Assembly: GCA_944388175.1 (NCBI GenBank)
Contig: CALXHR010000002.1
Span: 124,001 to 188,000 of the forward strand
From: an uncultured Gemmiger sp.
GTDB taxonomy: Bacteria; Bacillota; Clostridia; Oscillospirales; Ruminococcaceae
Length of the DNA stretch: 64,000 nucleotides
Reading direction: 5' to 3'
Shown here: positions 25,149 through 34,119 of the stretch, piece after piece
Layout of the letters: each line of letters starts with the position of its first letter
Position numbering within the stretch: the first letter of the stretch is position 1
Position numbers and translations under genes: made by a program
The notes under the pieces: generated by a model
Told to the model about the DNA's origin: nothing
Databases searched by the model: none
What the model saw: only the letters and a program-made list of their open reading frames with translations

Positions 25149-26243
25149 ATGGATCTTTTACAGCAGGCCCGGGCCGAGATTGACCGCGTGGACGCCGAGA
25201 TGGCGGCGCTGTTTGAACGGCGCATGCACGCGGTGGCCGATGTGGCGCGCTACAAGGCAAAAACCGGCAAACCCATTTTTGACCCCGCGCGGGAAACCGC
25301 CGTGCTGGACCAAAACGCCGCCCGTTTGCAGGACGAGGGCTTGCGCCCGTATTACCGTGCGTTTTTGCAAAAGGCGATGGATGTTTCGCGCGCGTACCAG
25401 CGCGCGATGCTGGGCCGCGACACCGCCGCCTACCAGGGTGTGCCCGGCGCGTGGAGCCATATTGCGCTGCGGCGGCTGTACCCCTTTGCGCGCGAGACCG
25501 CCTTTGCCACCTGGGCCGAGGTATTCGACGCCGTGCAAAACGGCGACGCGCAGGCCGGCGTGCTGCCGTTTGAAAATTCCAGCGCCGGGGATGTTTCCAC
25601 CGTGCTGGACCTGCTGTACACCCACCCCGACCTCGTCATTGCCCGCATGTGCGACCTGCCGATCCGCCAGGATTTGCTGGGCGTGCCGGGCGGCACGCTG
25701 GCGCAGGTGCGCACCGTGGTAAGCCACACCCAGGCGCTGGCGCAAAGCAGCGCGTTTTTGCAGCAGCACGGCCTGGCCACCCGCACCTGGAGCAACACCG
25801 CCGAAGCCGCGCGCCATGTGGCCGAACAGAACGACCCGACGCTGGCCGCCATTGCCAGCGCCGAAACCGCCGGGCTGTACGGCCTGCAGGTGCTGGCGCA
25901 GGGCGTGAACACCGAGGGCGACAACACCACCCGCTTTATTGTGATTGAGCGCGCGGCCCAGCCACCGGTTCCTGCGCCCGGGCTGCGCCTGGCGCTGCTG
26001 TTCACTGCCCGGCACGAACCCGGCCAGCTGGCCGCCGTGCTGGACCGCATCGGCGCGCGGGGGTTCAATATGGAATGCATCAAGAGCCGCCCGCTGCCCC
26101 ATGTGCCGTTTGAATATTATTTTTATGTACAGCTTGTCTGCCCCGGCGGCGGCGCGTACGCCGCGCTGCTGGACGACCTGCGCGCGGCCTGCCGCACGCT
26201 GCGCCCGCTGGGGGTTTTCCCGCTGGACACCGTGGAACCGTAA
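25149..26243 (+). CDS. pheA: Bifunctional chorismate mutase / prephenate dehydratase
   Basis: Converts chorismate to phenylpyruvate; 364 residues in three parts. Residues 1-90 are an AroQ chorismate mutase (DLLQQARAEIDRVDAEM, ARYKAKTGKP). About 95-270 are prephenate dehydratase with GVLPFENSSAGDVSTVLDLL and the catalytic NTTRFIVIE. About 283-364 are an ACT domain (GQLAAVLDRIGARGFNMECI, then KSRPL) expected to bind Phe for feedback inhibition. ATG at 25149 follows AGAAAGGG. First gene of the operon. Confidence 0.95.
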   Translation: MDLLQQARAEIDRVDAEMAALFERRMHAVADVARYKAKTGKPIFDPARETAVLDQNAARLQDEGLRPYYRAFLQKAMDVSRAYQRAMLGRDTAAYQGVPGAWSHIALRRLYPFARETAFATWAEVFDAVQNGDAQAGVLPFENSSAGDVSTVLDLLYTHPDLVIARMCDLPIRQDLLGVPGGTLAQVRTVVSHTQALAQSSAFLQQHGLATRTWSNTAEAARHVAEQNDPTLAAIASAETAGLYGLQVLAQGVNTEGDNTTRFIVIERAAQPPVPAPGLRLALLFTARHEPGQLAAVLDRIGARGFNMECIKSRPLPHVPFEYYFYVQLVCPGGGAYAALLDDLRAACRTLRPLGVFPLDTVEP

Positions 26244-26268
26244 CTGCTGAAAAAAGGATGTGTGAACC

Positions 26269-27297
26269 ATGAAACTGACCATGCAGCTTAAACGCCGCAG
26301 CTATGACATCATCCTCAAGGCCGGGTGCCTGGCCAACCTGCACCAGTTCATCAACGTACAGGGCCGCAAGGTGTTTGTGCTGACGGACGACGGCGTGCCC
26401 GCACAGTACGCCGAGACCGTCGCCGCCCAGTGCCCCGACGCGCAGGTGTACGCCGTCCCGCAGGGCGAGGGCAGCAAAAGCCTGAAAGTCTACGGCCAGG
26501 TGCTGCAGGCCATGCTCGACTTTGGCATGGGGCGCAAAGACCTGCTGGTCGCCGTGGGCGGCGGCGTTGTGGGCGACCTGGGCGGCTTTTGCGCCGCCAC
26601 CTACATGCGCGGCATCGACTTTGTCAACTGCCCCACCACGACGCTGGCCCAGGTGGATTCCTCCATCGGCGGCAAGACGGCCGTCGACCTCGGCGAGACC
26701 AAAAACATCGTGGGGGCGTTCTGGCAGCCCAAAGTGGTGCTGATTGACTTTGACACGCTGGCCACCCTGCCCCGCCGCCACACGGTCAACGGCCTGGCCG
26801 AAGCGCTCAAGACCGCTTTGATTGGCGACGCGCAGCTGTTTGCGCTGTTTGAGGGCGGCAAACCGGAGGAGCACATCGAGCAGATCGTCTACCGCAGCCT
26901 GAAGTTCAAGAAAAAGATCGTCGAGCAGGACGAACGCGAGAGCAGCGTGCGCGCCTGCCTGAACTTTGGCCACACCATCGGCCACGGCATTGAGGCGGTG
27001 CGCGGCGTGCGCGGCCGCCGCACCACGGGGCTGTACCACGGCGAGTGCGTGGCCCTGGGCATGCTGCCGATGATTGAGGACGCGGGCCTGCTCAAGCGGG
27101 TGCGCGCCGTCTACCGCACGCTGGGCCTGCCCACCCGCATGGGCGGCAGCAAAGACAAGGTGCTGCAGCAGATGCTGCACGACAAAAAACTGCACGGTGA
27201 CACGATCACCGTCATCAAGTGCCCGGGGCTGGGCTGCTGGCGCGCCGACGAACTGCCGGTGACCGAACTGCCCGCCCTGCTGGGCCTGGATGCCTGA
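26269..27297 (+). CDS. aroB: 3-dehydroquinate synthase
   Basis: Second step of the shikimate route, NAD- and metal-dependent; 342 residues. Signatures are GGGVVGDLGGFCAATYMRG and CPTTTLAQVDSSIGGKTAVD, with metal ligands expected in LNFGHTIGHGIE. The C-terminal region DKKLHGDTITVIKC is typical. ATG at 26269 follows AAAAAGGATG, 25 bases after pheA. A GC-rich hairpin lies between it and aroC but lacks a good T tract, so transcription probably continues. Confidence 0.95.
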   Translation: MKLTMQLKRRSYDIILKAGCLANLHQFINVQGRKVFVLTDDGVPAQYAETVAAQCPDAQVYAVPQGEGSKSLKVYGQVLQAMLDFGMGRKDLLVAVGGGVVGDLGGFCAATYMRGIDFVNCPTTTLAQVDSSIGGKTAVDLGETKNIVGAFWQPKVVLIDFDTLATLPRRHTVNGLAEALKTALIGDAQLFALFEGGKPEEHIEQIVYRSLKFKKKIVEQDERESSVRACLNFGHTIGHGIEAVRGVRGRRTTGLYHGECVALGMLPMIEDAGLLKRVRAVYRTLGLPTRMGGSKDKVLQQMLHDKKLHGDTITVIKCPGLGCWRADELPVTELPALLGLDA

Positions 27298-27368
27298 AGC
27301 GCTTTGCGCCGCCCTGCCACGGCGGGGCGGCGGGCGCATTTTGCCCCTTTTGTGAAAGGACCGCTTGC

Positions 27369-28481
27369 ATGAAAAACACCTTTGGCAACGCCGTCAGCCT
27401 GACGATTTTTGGCGAGAGCCACGGCCCCGCCGTAGGCGCCGTGCTGGACGGCCTGGCCGCCGGGCTGCCGGTGGACGAAACCGCCATTGCGGCCGCGATG
27501 GACCGCCGCCGCGCCCGCGGGGACGGGCTTTCCACCGCGCGCACCGAAGCCGATGAAGTGACGTTTCTTTCCGGCGTGTACCGGGGCCACACCACCGGCA
27601 CCCCCCTGACGCTCATCATCCGCAACCAGAACACCCGCAGCGGCGACTACGCCAAAACCGCCGACCTTTTGCGCCCCGGCCACGCCGATTTTACGGCCCA
27701 CGCCAAGTATGGCGGCTGGCAGGACGCGCGCGGCGGGGGGCATTTTTCCGGCCGGGTGACGGCGGCGTCGGTGGCGGCGGGCGCGCTGTGCGAGTGCGTG
27801 CTGCAAAACCTGGGCATCCACGTGTACACCCACATCGCGGTTTGCGCCGGCGTTGAGGACGCGCCGCTTTCCAGCGCGGCGGGCCTGGTGTTGCCGCAGC
27901 CGGCCCCCGGCCATTTTGCACTGCTGGACCCCGCGCGGGAAACCGCCATGCAGAAAGCCATCCGCGCCGCCGGGCGCGACGGCGACAGTGTGGGCGGCAT
28001 GTTGGAGACGATTGTCACCGGGCTGCCCGCCGGCATCGGCGAGCCGTGGTTTGACAGCGTCGAGAGCGAACTTTCCCACCTGCTGTTTGCGATCCCCGCC
28101 TGCAAGGGCGTGGAGTTCGGGGCCGGGTTCCGCTTTGCAAACTTGCGCGGCAGCGAAGCCAACGACCCCTTTGTGCTGCGCGGCGGCCGCATCGAGACCG
28201 CCACCAACCGCAACGGCGGCGTCAACGGCGGCATTACCAACGGCATGCCGCTGGTGGTGCGCACCGTGCTCAAACCGACGCCCAGCATCTACAAAGAGCA
28301 GCACACCGTGGATTACGCCGCCCGCCAGGAGACCACGCTGCAGATTGAAGGCCGGCACGACCCCTGCATTGTACCGCGGGCGGCCGTGGTGCAGAACACA
28401 CTGACCGCGTTTGGCCTGCTGGACCTTTTGACCGTGCGCTACGGCACGCTGGCCCAGAAGAACGGCCTGCCCGGCGCATAA
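27369..28481 (+). CDS. aroC: Chorismate synthase
   Basis: Last step to chorismate, using reduced FMN; 370 residues. Signatures are FGESHGPAVGAVLDGLAAGLP, GDYAKTADLLRPGHADFT, GGHFSGRVTAASVAAGA and GVEFGAGF. The start at 27369 follows AAAGGACC. The protein is monofunctional with no flavin reductase extension. Spacing to aroE/K is about 30 bases. Confidence 0.96.
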   Translation: MKNTFGNAVSLTIFGESHGPAVGAVLDGLAAGLPVDETAIAAAMDRRRARGDGLSTARTEADEVTFLSGVYRGHTTGTPLTLIIRNQNTRSGDYAKTADLLRPGHADFTAHAKYGGWQDARGGGHFSGRVTAASVAAGALCECVLQNLGIHVYTHIAVCAGVEDAPLSSAAGLVLPQPAPGHFALLDPARETAMQKAIRAAGRDGDSVGGMLETIVTGLPAGIGEPWFDSVESELSHLLFAIPACKGVEFGAGFRFANLRGSEANDPFVLRGGRIETATNRNGGVNGGITNGMPLVVRTVLKPTPSIYKEQHTVDYAARQETTLQIEGRHDPCIVPRAAVVQNTLTAFGLLDLLTVRYGTLAQKNGLPGA

Positions 28482-28512
28482 CGGCGCAAGGGCACCCTAC
28501 ACAAAGGAAAGG

Positions 28513-29787
28513 ATGTGGATCAGACACATGGAACAGACGTTGTACGGATTGATCGGCGCCAAGCTGGGGCACAGCTATTCCAAACTGCTGCACGAACAGC
28601 TGGGCGGTTACCGCTATGAACTGATCCCGCTGCCGACGGAGGACGAAGCCCGCGCTTTTTTGGAAAAACGCGCCTTTACCGCCGTCAATGTCACCATCCC
28701 CTACAAGCAGCTCGTCATCCCCTACTGTGACGAAGTCGAGCCCAAAGCCCGGGCCATCGGCGCGGTGAACACCATCGTCAACCGTGGCGGCAAGCTGTAC
28801 GGCTACAACACCGACTACGCGGGCTTTGCCTACCTGGCGCGGGCGCACGGGGTGGATTTTGCCGGCAAAACGGTGCTGATCCTGGGCACGGGCGGCACCC
28901 ATTTTACGGTGGAAGCCGTCTGCCGTGACGGCGGTGCGGCCGAGATCCTGTGCGCCAGCCGCACGGGGCGCGGCGGAGCGCTGACCTACAGCGAAGCGAT
29001 GCACCGGCGCGACGTACAAATCATCGTCAACACGACGCCCTGCGGCATGTACCCGCACGGGGGGCAATGCATGCTGGACCCCACGGCGTTCCCGGCGCTG
29101 GAAGCCGTGTTGGATGTGGTGTACAACCCTTTCCGCACCGAGCTGGTGCTGCGCGCCGCCGACCACGGCGTGAACGCCGCCGGCGGGTTTGAGATGCTGG
29201 TGGCCCAGGCCGTGTATGCCGCCCAGTACTTTACCGGGCAGTTTTTCGCTTCCGACAGCGTGATCCCCGCGGCCTGCCGGCGCCTGCAGCGCCAGCTGAC
29301 CAACGTATCGCTGATCGGCATGCCGGGGTGCGGCAAAAGCAGCGTCGGCGCGGTGCTGGCGCAGACGCTTAACAAAACGTTCGTCGACCTGGACGAGGAA
29401 ATCGAGCGGCGCACCGGCCAGAACATCCCCGATATTTTTGCCCGCGAGGGCGAGGACGCGTTCCGCCGCTATGAAGCGGCGGCGCTGGCGGATATCACCC
29501 AGCAGACCGGGCAGGTCATTGCCTGCGGCGGCGGCATTGTCAAAACGCAGGCCAATGTGCATGCGCTGCGCCAGAACGGCTGTGTGCTGTGGGTGCAGCG
29601 GCCGCTGAACAAACTGGCCACCGGCGGGCGGCCGCTTTCCCGCGGGGGGGCGGCGCTCAAGCAACTGCAGGAAGAACGCACGCCGCTGTACCAGGCGGCG
29701 TCCGACGCCGTGCTGGACAACTCCGGCGCGCTGCAGGCGACTGTGGATGCGGCCGTACAGCTGTTTGAACGCGAAACGCTACTGTAA
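28513..29787 (+). CDS. aroE-aroK: Fused shikimate dehydrogenase / shikimate kinase
   Basis: A single 424-residue chain carries two pathway steps. Residues about 6-265 are AroE with IGAKLGHSYSKLLHE, NVTIPYKQ (catalytic Lys), GYNTDYAGF and the NADP loop LGTGGTHFTVEA, whose third position departs from the usual GAGG. Residues about 270-424 are AroK with Walker A GMPGCGKSSVG, FVDLDEEIERRTG, EGEDAFRRYE and ACGGGIV. ATG at 28513 sits 5 bases after AAAGG; an ATG at 28528 would align equally well with the family start. Fusion keeps 3-dehydroshikimate and shikimate handling together. Confidence 0.94.
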   Translation: MWIRHMEQTLYGLIGAKLGHSYSKLLHEQLGGYRYELIPLPTEDEARAFLEKRAFTAVNVTIPYKQLVIPYCDEVEPKARAIGAVNTIVNRGGKLYGYNTDYAGFAYLARAHGVDFAGKTVLILGTGGTHFTVEAVCRDGGAAEILCASRTGRGGALTYSEAMHRRDVQIIVNTTPCGMYPHGGQCMLDPTAFPALEAVLDVVYNPFRTELVLRAADHGVNAAGGFEMLVAQAVYAAQYFTGQFFASDSVIPAACRRLQRQLTNVSLIGMPGCGKSSVGAVLAQTLNKTFVDLDEEIERRTGQNIPDIFAREGEDAFRRYEAAALADITQQTGQVIACGGGIVKTQANVHALRQNGCVLWVQRPLNKLATGGRPLSRGGAALKQLQEERTPLYQAASDAVLDNSGALQATVDAAVQLFERETLL

Positions 29788-29835
29788 CCCCCTGGTAGTT
29801 CCCACGCAAAAAACATAGAGAGGTGCTTTTCCCCC

Positions 29836-30852
29836 ATGATTATTTCCACCAAAAAAGGTACGCCCCAGGTTGAGCTGGACCGCATCATTGAAAATTTTGA
29901 GAAGCAGGGCCTTTCGGTCACGCTGATCCGCGGTACCGACTACAACGTCTTTGGCCTGGTGGGCGACACGACCAAAATTGCCGAAAAAGACGTGCTGGCC
30001 AACCCCTGGGTCGAAAACGTGACCCGCGTTTCGGCCCCCTACAAGCGCGCCAACCGCCTGTTCCACCCCGAGGATACCGTCGTCGACGTCGGCGGCGTCA
30101 AGGTCGGCGGGCACGCGCCCATCGCCGTCATGGCCGGGCCCTGCAGCGTTGAGGGCGAGGACCACATCGTCAAGATGGCGAAACTCGTCAAGCAGGGCGG
30201 CGCGAACTTTTTGCGCGGCGGCGCGTACAAGCCGCGCACCAGCCCGTATTCTTTCCAGGGACTGGGGACCGAGGGCATCCTGGACCTGGTCAAAGCGCGC
30301 GAAGCCACCGGCCTGCCCATCGTCAGCGAACTGATGGACGAGGCGCACATCGACGAGTTTGAGGAGTATGTCGACGTCGTGCAGATCGGCGCGCGCAACA
30401 TGCAGAACTTCCAGCTGCTCAAGGCCGTGGGCAAGATGCACAAGCCGGTGCTGCTCAAGCGCGGGCTGGCCAACACCATTGAGGAATGGATCATGTCGGC
30501 GGAATACATCATGGCCGGCGGCAACGAGAACGTCATTTTGTGCGAGCGCGGCATCCGCACGTTTGAGCGCGCGACCCGCAACACGCTGGACCTTTCGGCC
30601 GTGCCCGTCATTAAAGAAAAGACCCACCTGCCCGTCGTCGTGGACCCCAGCCACGCCACCGGCGACTACAAATACATCCAGAGCATGGCGCTGGCGGCCG
30701 TGGCGGCCGGCGCCGACGGGCTGGAGATTGAAGTGCACGATAACCCGCAGTGCGCCTGGAGCGACGGCGCGCAGTGCCTGAAACCCGATAAATTTGCCGA
30801 GACCATCGCCCTGTGCCGCAAAGTGGCGGCGGCCATCGGGCGGGAGATGTAA
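29836..30852 (+). CDS. aroF: 3-deoxy-7-phosphoheptulonate (DAHP) synthase, type I-beta
   Basis: Commits PEP and erythrose-4-phosphate to aromatic synthesis; 338 residues. Residues 1-70 form the ferredoxin/ACT-like regulatory domain seen in the Thermotoga-type enzyme (MIISTKKGTPQVELDRII, LVGDTTKI). The barrel follows: AGPCSVEGEDHIVKMA, RGGAYKPRTSPYSFQGLG, KPVLLKRG and VVDPSHATG. Feedback by Tyr or Phe through the N-terminal domain is expected from family knowledge. ATG at 29836 follows AGAGGTG. It lies 49 bases after aroE/K. Confidence 0.95.
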   Translation: MIISTKKGTPQVELDRIIENFEKQGLSVTLIRGTDYNVFGLVGDTTKIAEKDVLANPWVENVTRVSAPYKRANRLFHPEDTVVDVGGVKVGGHAPIAVMAGPCSVEGEDHIVKMAKLVKQGGANFLRGGAYKPRTSPYSFQGLGTEGILDLVKAREATGLPIVSELMDEAHIDEFEEYVDVVQIGARNMQNFQLLKAVGKMHKPVLLKRGLANTIEEWIMSAEYIMAGGNENVILCERGIRTFERATRNTLDLSAVPVIKEKTHLPVVVDPSHATGDYKYIQSMALAAVAAGADGLEIEVHDNPQCAWSDGAQCLKPDKFAETIALCRKVAAAIGREM

Positions 30853-30855
30853 GCC

Positions 30856-32139
30856 ATGGTCGCACGCCTGCATGCCAGCCGCCTGGGCGGCGCCGCCACC
30901 GTGCCGCCCAGCAAAAGCATGGCCCACCGCGCCGTGCTGTGCGCCGCGCTGGCCGACGGGGAGAGCCGGCTTTCCAACATAGAATACAGCGAGGATATCC
31001 GCGCCACACTGGGCGCCGTGGCCCAGCTGGGCGCCAAAGTGGTGGAAGCCCCCCATGCTGTGACCATTACCGGGCGCGGGGTTTCCAGCGGGTTTGCCAC
31101 CGTGACGCGGCCGGTCTTTTGCAACGAGAGCGGCTCGACGCTGCGGTTTATGATCCCGCTGTTCAGCTTGACGGCCCAGAAAGTGCGCTTTACCGGCGCA
31201 GGGCGGCTGTTTGACCGCCCCCAGGCCATCTACCAGATGCTGTTTGACCGCCAGGGGCTGCGGTTCACCCAGGCCCCCGACGGCATCACGGTGTTTGGGC
31301 GGCTGCGCCCGGGCGGCTTTACACTGCCGGGCGATGTATCCAGCCAGTTTATCAGCGGGCTGCTGTTTGCCGCGCCGCTGATGGAGTCCGAGAGTACCAT
31401 CGAGGTGCTGCCGCCGTATGAGAGCCGCTCTTACGCGGAACTGACGGTGGCGGCCATGCAGCGCTTTGGCGTGAAAGTGACCGAGCGCGCGCGCAAAAAC
31501 GGCAGCGTACTGTACCGCGTCCCCGCGCCGCAAAGCTATACGGCCTGCGACCTGACGATGGAAGGCGACTACAGCCAGGCCGCGTTTTTGGCCGTGCTGG
31601 GCTGCGTGGTGGGCGGTATCACCGTGACGGGGCTGGACCCCGCCAGCCGCCAGGGCGACAAAGTCATTTTGGATATTTTGCAGCGGTGCGGCGGCAAGAT
31701 CAAACCGCTGGAAAACGGCTACCAGTTTGCCCGCAGCCTGCTGCGCGCGACCGAGATTGACCTGACCGACTGCCCCGACCTGGGGCCCATCCTGTTCACG
31801 CTGGGCTGCTTTTGCAGCGGCGAGACCGTTTTGCGCAACGCCGGGCGGCTGCGGCTGAAAGAATCCGACCGTATCGACGCCATGCAGACCGAACTGCAAA
31901 AAATGGGCGCGCGCATCCAGGTGGACGGCGACGTGGTGCGCATTACCGGCGTGGCGCTGCATGCGCCGGACGCGCCGCTTTCCGGCCACAACGACCACCG
32001 CGTCGTCATGGCGCTGGCCGTGGCCGCGGCGGCCGCCGGGCTGCCGGCGCTGTTGCTGGGGGCCGAAGCCGTCAACAAGAGCTGGCCGGCCTTCTGGCAG
32101 GTGCTGCAGGGCCTGGGCGCCAGGGTGGAACTGGACTGA
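30856..32139 (+). CDS. aroA: 3-phosphoshikimate 1-carboxyvinyltransferase (EPSP synthase)
   Basis: Sixth step of the shikimate pathway; 427 residues of two inverse alpha/beta domains. Signatures: PPSKSMAHRAVLCAAL, CNESGSTLRFMIPL, DVSSQFISGLLFAAPLM, EGDYSQAAFLAVLG, RLKESDRIDAMQTELQKMG and GHNDHRVVMALAVAA. The start lies 3 bases after the aroF stop with no separate spacer, so translation is coupled. Confidence 0.95.
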   Translation: MVARLHASRLGGAATVPPSKSMAHRAVLCAALADGESRLSNIEYSEDIRATLGAVAQLGAKVVEAPHAVTITGRGVSSGFATVTRPVFCNESGSTLRFMIPLFSLTAQKVRFTGAGRLFDRPQAIYQMLFDRQGLRFTQAPDGITVFGRLRPGGFTLPGDVSSQFISGLLFAAPLMESESTIEVLPPYESRSYAELTVAAMQRFGVKVTERARKNGSVLYRVPAPQSYTACDLTMEGDYSQAAFLAVLGCVVGGITVTGLDPASRQGDKVILDILQRCGGKIKPLENGYQFARSLLRATEIDLTDCPDLGPILFTLGCFCSGETVLRNAGRLRLKESDRIDAMQTELQKMGARIQVDGDVVRITGVALHAPDAPLSGHNDHRVVMALAVAAAAAGLPALLLGAEAVNKSWPAFWQVLQGLGARVELD

Positions 32140-32152
32140 AAGGGGCGCGCCT

Positions 32153-33007
32153 ATGTTGGACAAAAGCAAAACCCACCTGATCGTCGGCCTGGGGCTGCTG
32201 GGCGGCAAATACGCCCAGGTGTTGAGCCAGAAAGGCTACCGCGTGACCGGCATCACCCACAGCCGGGCCACGCTGGACTACGCGCTGGCGCACGGCTACA
32301 TCACGGCCGGCAAGACCGAGGATTTTGCCGACCTGGTGGCCGGGTGCGACCGGCTGATTTTTGGGCTGTACCCCACGGTGCTGCTGGACTGGGTGCGCCA
32401 GTACGGCGCGCTGCTGCGCCCCGGCACGCTGGTGACCGATGTGTCCGGCGTCAAACGCGGCGTAGTGGAACCCGTGCAGGCGCTGCTGCCCGAGGGCGTC
32501 GAGTTCATTGCCAGCCACCCCATGGCCGGGCGCGAGACCAGCGGCATCGCCCACAGCGCCGAGGTGGACTTTGCCCCCGCCAACTTCATCATCACGCCGA
32601 CGGCGCGCAACACGCCCGCCGGCATCGCCTGGTGCCGAGACCTGGCCGAGACGCTGGGGTTCCGGCGCATCAGCGAGTTGAGCCCCGCCGAGCACGACCA
32701 CATGATCGGCTATGTCAGCCAGCTGTGCCATGCCATCGCCGTCAGTTTGATGTGCGCGTCGGACAATACCGAGCTTGCCTGCTACACCGGCGATTCTTTC
32801 CGCGACCTGACCCGTATTGCGCGCATCAACGACAAAATGTGGGCCGAGTTGTTTTTGTGGAACAAGGACAACCTGATCTCGGAGATTGACATGTTTTCAA
32901 ACGCCCTGCAGGCCATGCGCCAGCGTCTCGTCGACGACGACCGCGCCGGGCTGGAGGAGATGTTCCGGCTTTCGACCCGGCGCCGCGAAGCCTTTGACAA
33001 GCGCTGA
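32153..33007 (+). CDS. tyrA: Prephenate dehydrogenase
   Basis: Oxidative decarboxylation of prephenate on the way to Tyr; 284 residues. NAD(P)-binding IVGLGLLGGKYAQ, then DVSGVKRGV, ASHPMAGRETSGI and the helical C-domain with HDHMIGYVSQLCHAIA. There is no C-terminal ACT domain, unlike the Bacillus enzyme, so Tyr feedback would have to act on AroF. ATG at 32153 follows GAAAGGGG, 13 bases after aroA. Last gene of the operon. Confidence 0.94.
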   Translation: MLDKSKTHLIVGLGLLGGKYAQVLSQKGYRVTGITHSRATLDYALAHGYITAGKTEDFADLVAGCDRLIFGLYPTVLLDWVRQYGALLRPGTLVTDVSGVKRGVVEPVQALLPEGVEFIASHPMAGRETSGIAHSAEVDFAPANFIITPTARNTPAGIAWCRDLAETLGFRRISELSPAEHDHMIGYVSQLCHAIAVSLMCASDNTELACYTGDSFRDLTRIARINDKMWAELFLWNKDNLISEIDMFSNALQAMRQRLVDDDRAGLEEMFRLSTRRREAFDKR

Positions 33008-33025
33008 ATGTTATAAAAGCAAACC

Positions 33026-33064
33026 GCCCGCCCCGTGCCAAAACGCACGAAGGCGGGCCTTTTT
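33026..33064 (+). terminator. Terminator of the aromatic operon
   Basis: GCCCGCC / GGCGGGC hairpin with an inner CGTGC / GCACG stem, followed by TTTTT. Confidence 0.75.
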
Positions 33065-33108
33065 ATATTGCACCGCCTGCACGGCAGGTGCAAAGCGCGC
33101 CCCGGCGT

Positions 33109-33999
33109 TCACGCCCGGTTGGCCCGGCGGTAGGCTTTGGGCGTCATGCCAAAATGGGCAGCAAACTGCCGCACAAAATAGCTGATGTTCTCAAACCCGC
33201 AGGCGATGGCGATGGCCGTGACCGTATCGTCGGTATGCAGCAGCAAGTCGCGCGCACGGCCCAGACGGTAGTGCAGCAAAAACTGCACCGGCGTCGTTTG
33301 CAGCGTCTTGTGGAAACACCGCAGCGCCTCGCTTTTGCTGATGCCGGCCACCGCCGCGATGCCGGCCAGCGTCACCTTTTGCGCAAAATGCGCCGTGATA
33401 TACTGCATCATGGCCATCACGCGCGCCTCGGCCAGCGCATCCCTCCCGGCGGGGGCTGCCGCAAAGGCCGCGCCCTGCGCGCGCACGAACGCGCGCCAGA
33501 GCGCCAGCACCGCCAGCTGAATATCCAGCGCGTCGCCGCCGCGCGCAGCGTCCAGCGCCGCCTGCAGGGCCGCCAGCACCGGGGCGTCGGCGGGCTCACC
33601 GGCGCGCAGCACGGCCAGCCCCCGCCCGGACGCCAAAACGGGCGCCACATACGCCTGGTAGACCGCGCTTTGGCGCGGGGCCAGCAGTTCCGGCAAAAAC
33701 AGCAGGTTGGGGATGTGCGCGCCCTGCGGCGATTCCAGCCGGTGCAGCACGCGCGCGTTGCAAAACAAACCGTCGCCCGCCTGCAGCCGCACGGTGGTAT
33801 CGGCGGCCACCCGGCAATCCAGCGTGCCCTGCGCCACCAGTACCCATTCCAGCTCGCTGTGCCAGTGCCAGTCGATGTAGCCCTTGCGGTACTGCTGCAC
33901 CGTCTCGTCATAAAACGCAAACGGAAAATCCGGCGTGCCGTGGTCTTGCAATTCACGCAATGTGTCGTCGGTACGGGTCTCTGTCAGCTGCACATTCAT
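33109..33999 (-). CDS. AraC family transcriptional regulator
   Basis: The 296-residue regulator has an N-terminal cupin ligand domain (DWHWHSELEWVLVAQGTLDC with metal- or sugar-pocket His residues) and a C-terminal AraC double helix-turn-helix (ITAHFAQKVTLAGIAAVAG, SKSEALRCFHKTL, then VTAIAIACGFENISYFVRQF). The start ATG at 33999 lies close to AAAAGGAGGGG; GTG at 33993 is an alternative with better spacing. It is divergent from an MFS gene whose promoter has a good -10 but a poor -35, consistent with activation by this protein. Confidence 0.9.
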   Translation of the reverse strand: MNVQLTETRTDDTLRELQDHGTPDFPFAFYDETVQQYRKGYIDWHWHSELEWVLVAQGTLDCRVAADTTVRLQAGDGLFCNARVLHRLESPQGAHIPNLLFLPELLAPRQSAVYQAYVAPVLASGRGLAVLRAGEPADAPVLAALQAALDAARGGDALDIQLAVLALWRAFVRAQGAAFAAAPAGRDALAEARVMAMMQYITAHFAQKVTLAGIAAVAGISKSEALRCFHKTLQTTPVQFLLHYRLGRARDLLLHTDDTVTAIAIACGFENISYFVRQFAAHFGMTPKAYRRANRA

Positions 34000-34076
34000 C
34001 CCCTCCTTTTGCCCGGTTTGGCGATATTGTACCATAAAATGAGCAGATAAGGCAAGATTTCCCTCCGTACGCCGCG

Positions 34077-34082
34077 ATATAC
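34077..34082 (+). promoter_or_regulatory. -10 box of the MFS gene, weak -35
   Basis: TATACT without a recognisable TTGACA-like box 16-18 bases upstream, as expected of an activator-dependent promoter next to an AraC gene. Confidence 0.4.
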
Positions 34083-34119
34083 TGCTATGCAGACCAAGCA
34101 TACGAGGGGGAACCACGTT

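Noticed and set aside
27298..27368. GC-rich hairpin between aroB and aroC as an operon terminator
   Set aside because: No T tract of useful length follows, and the pathway genes continue in the same direction with close spacing.
29779..32208. Long minus-strand open frame of 809 codons over aroF and aroA
   Set aside because: Shadow of strongly supported sense genes; no domain, no start site.
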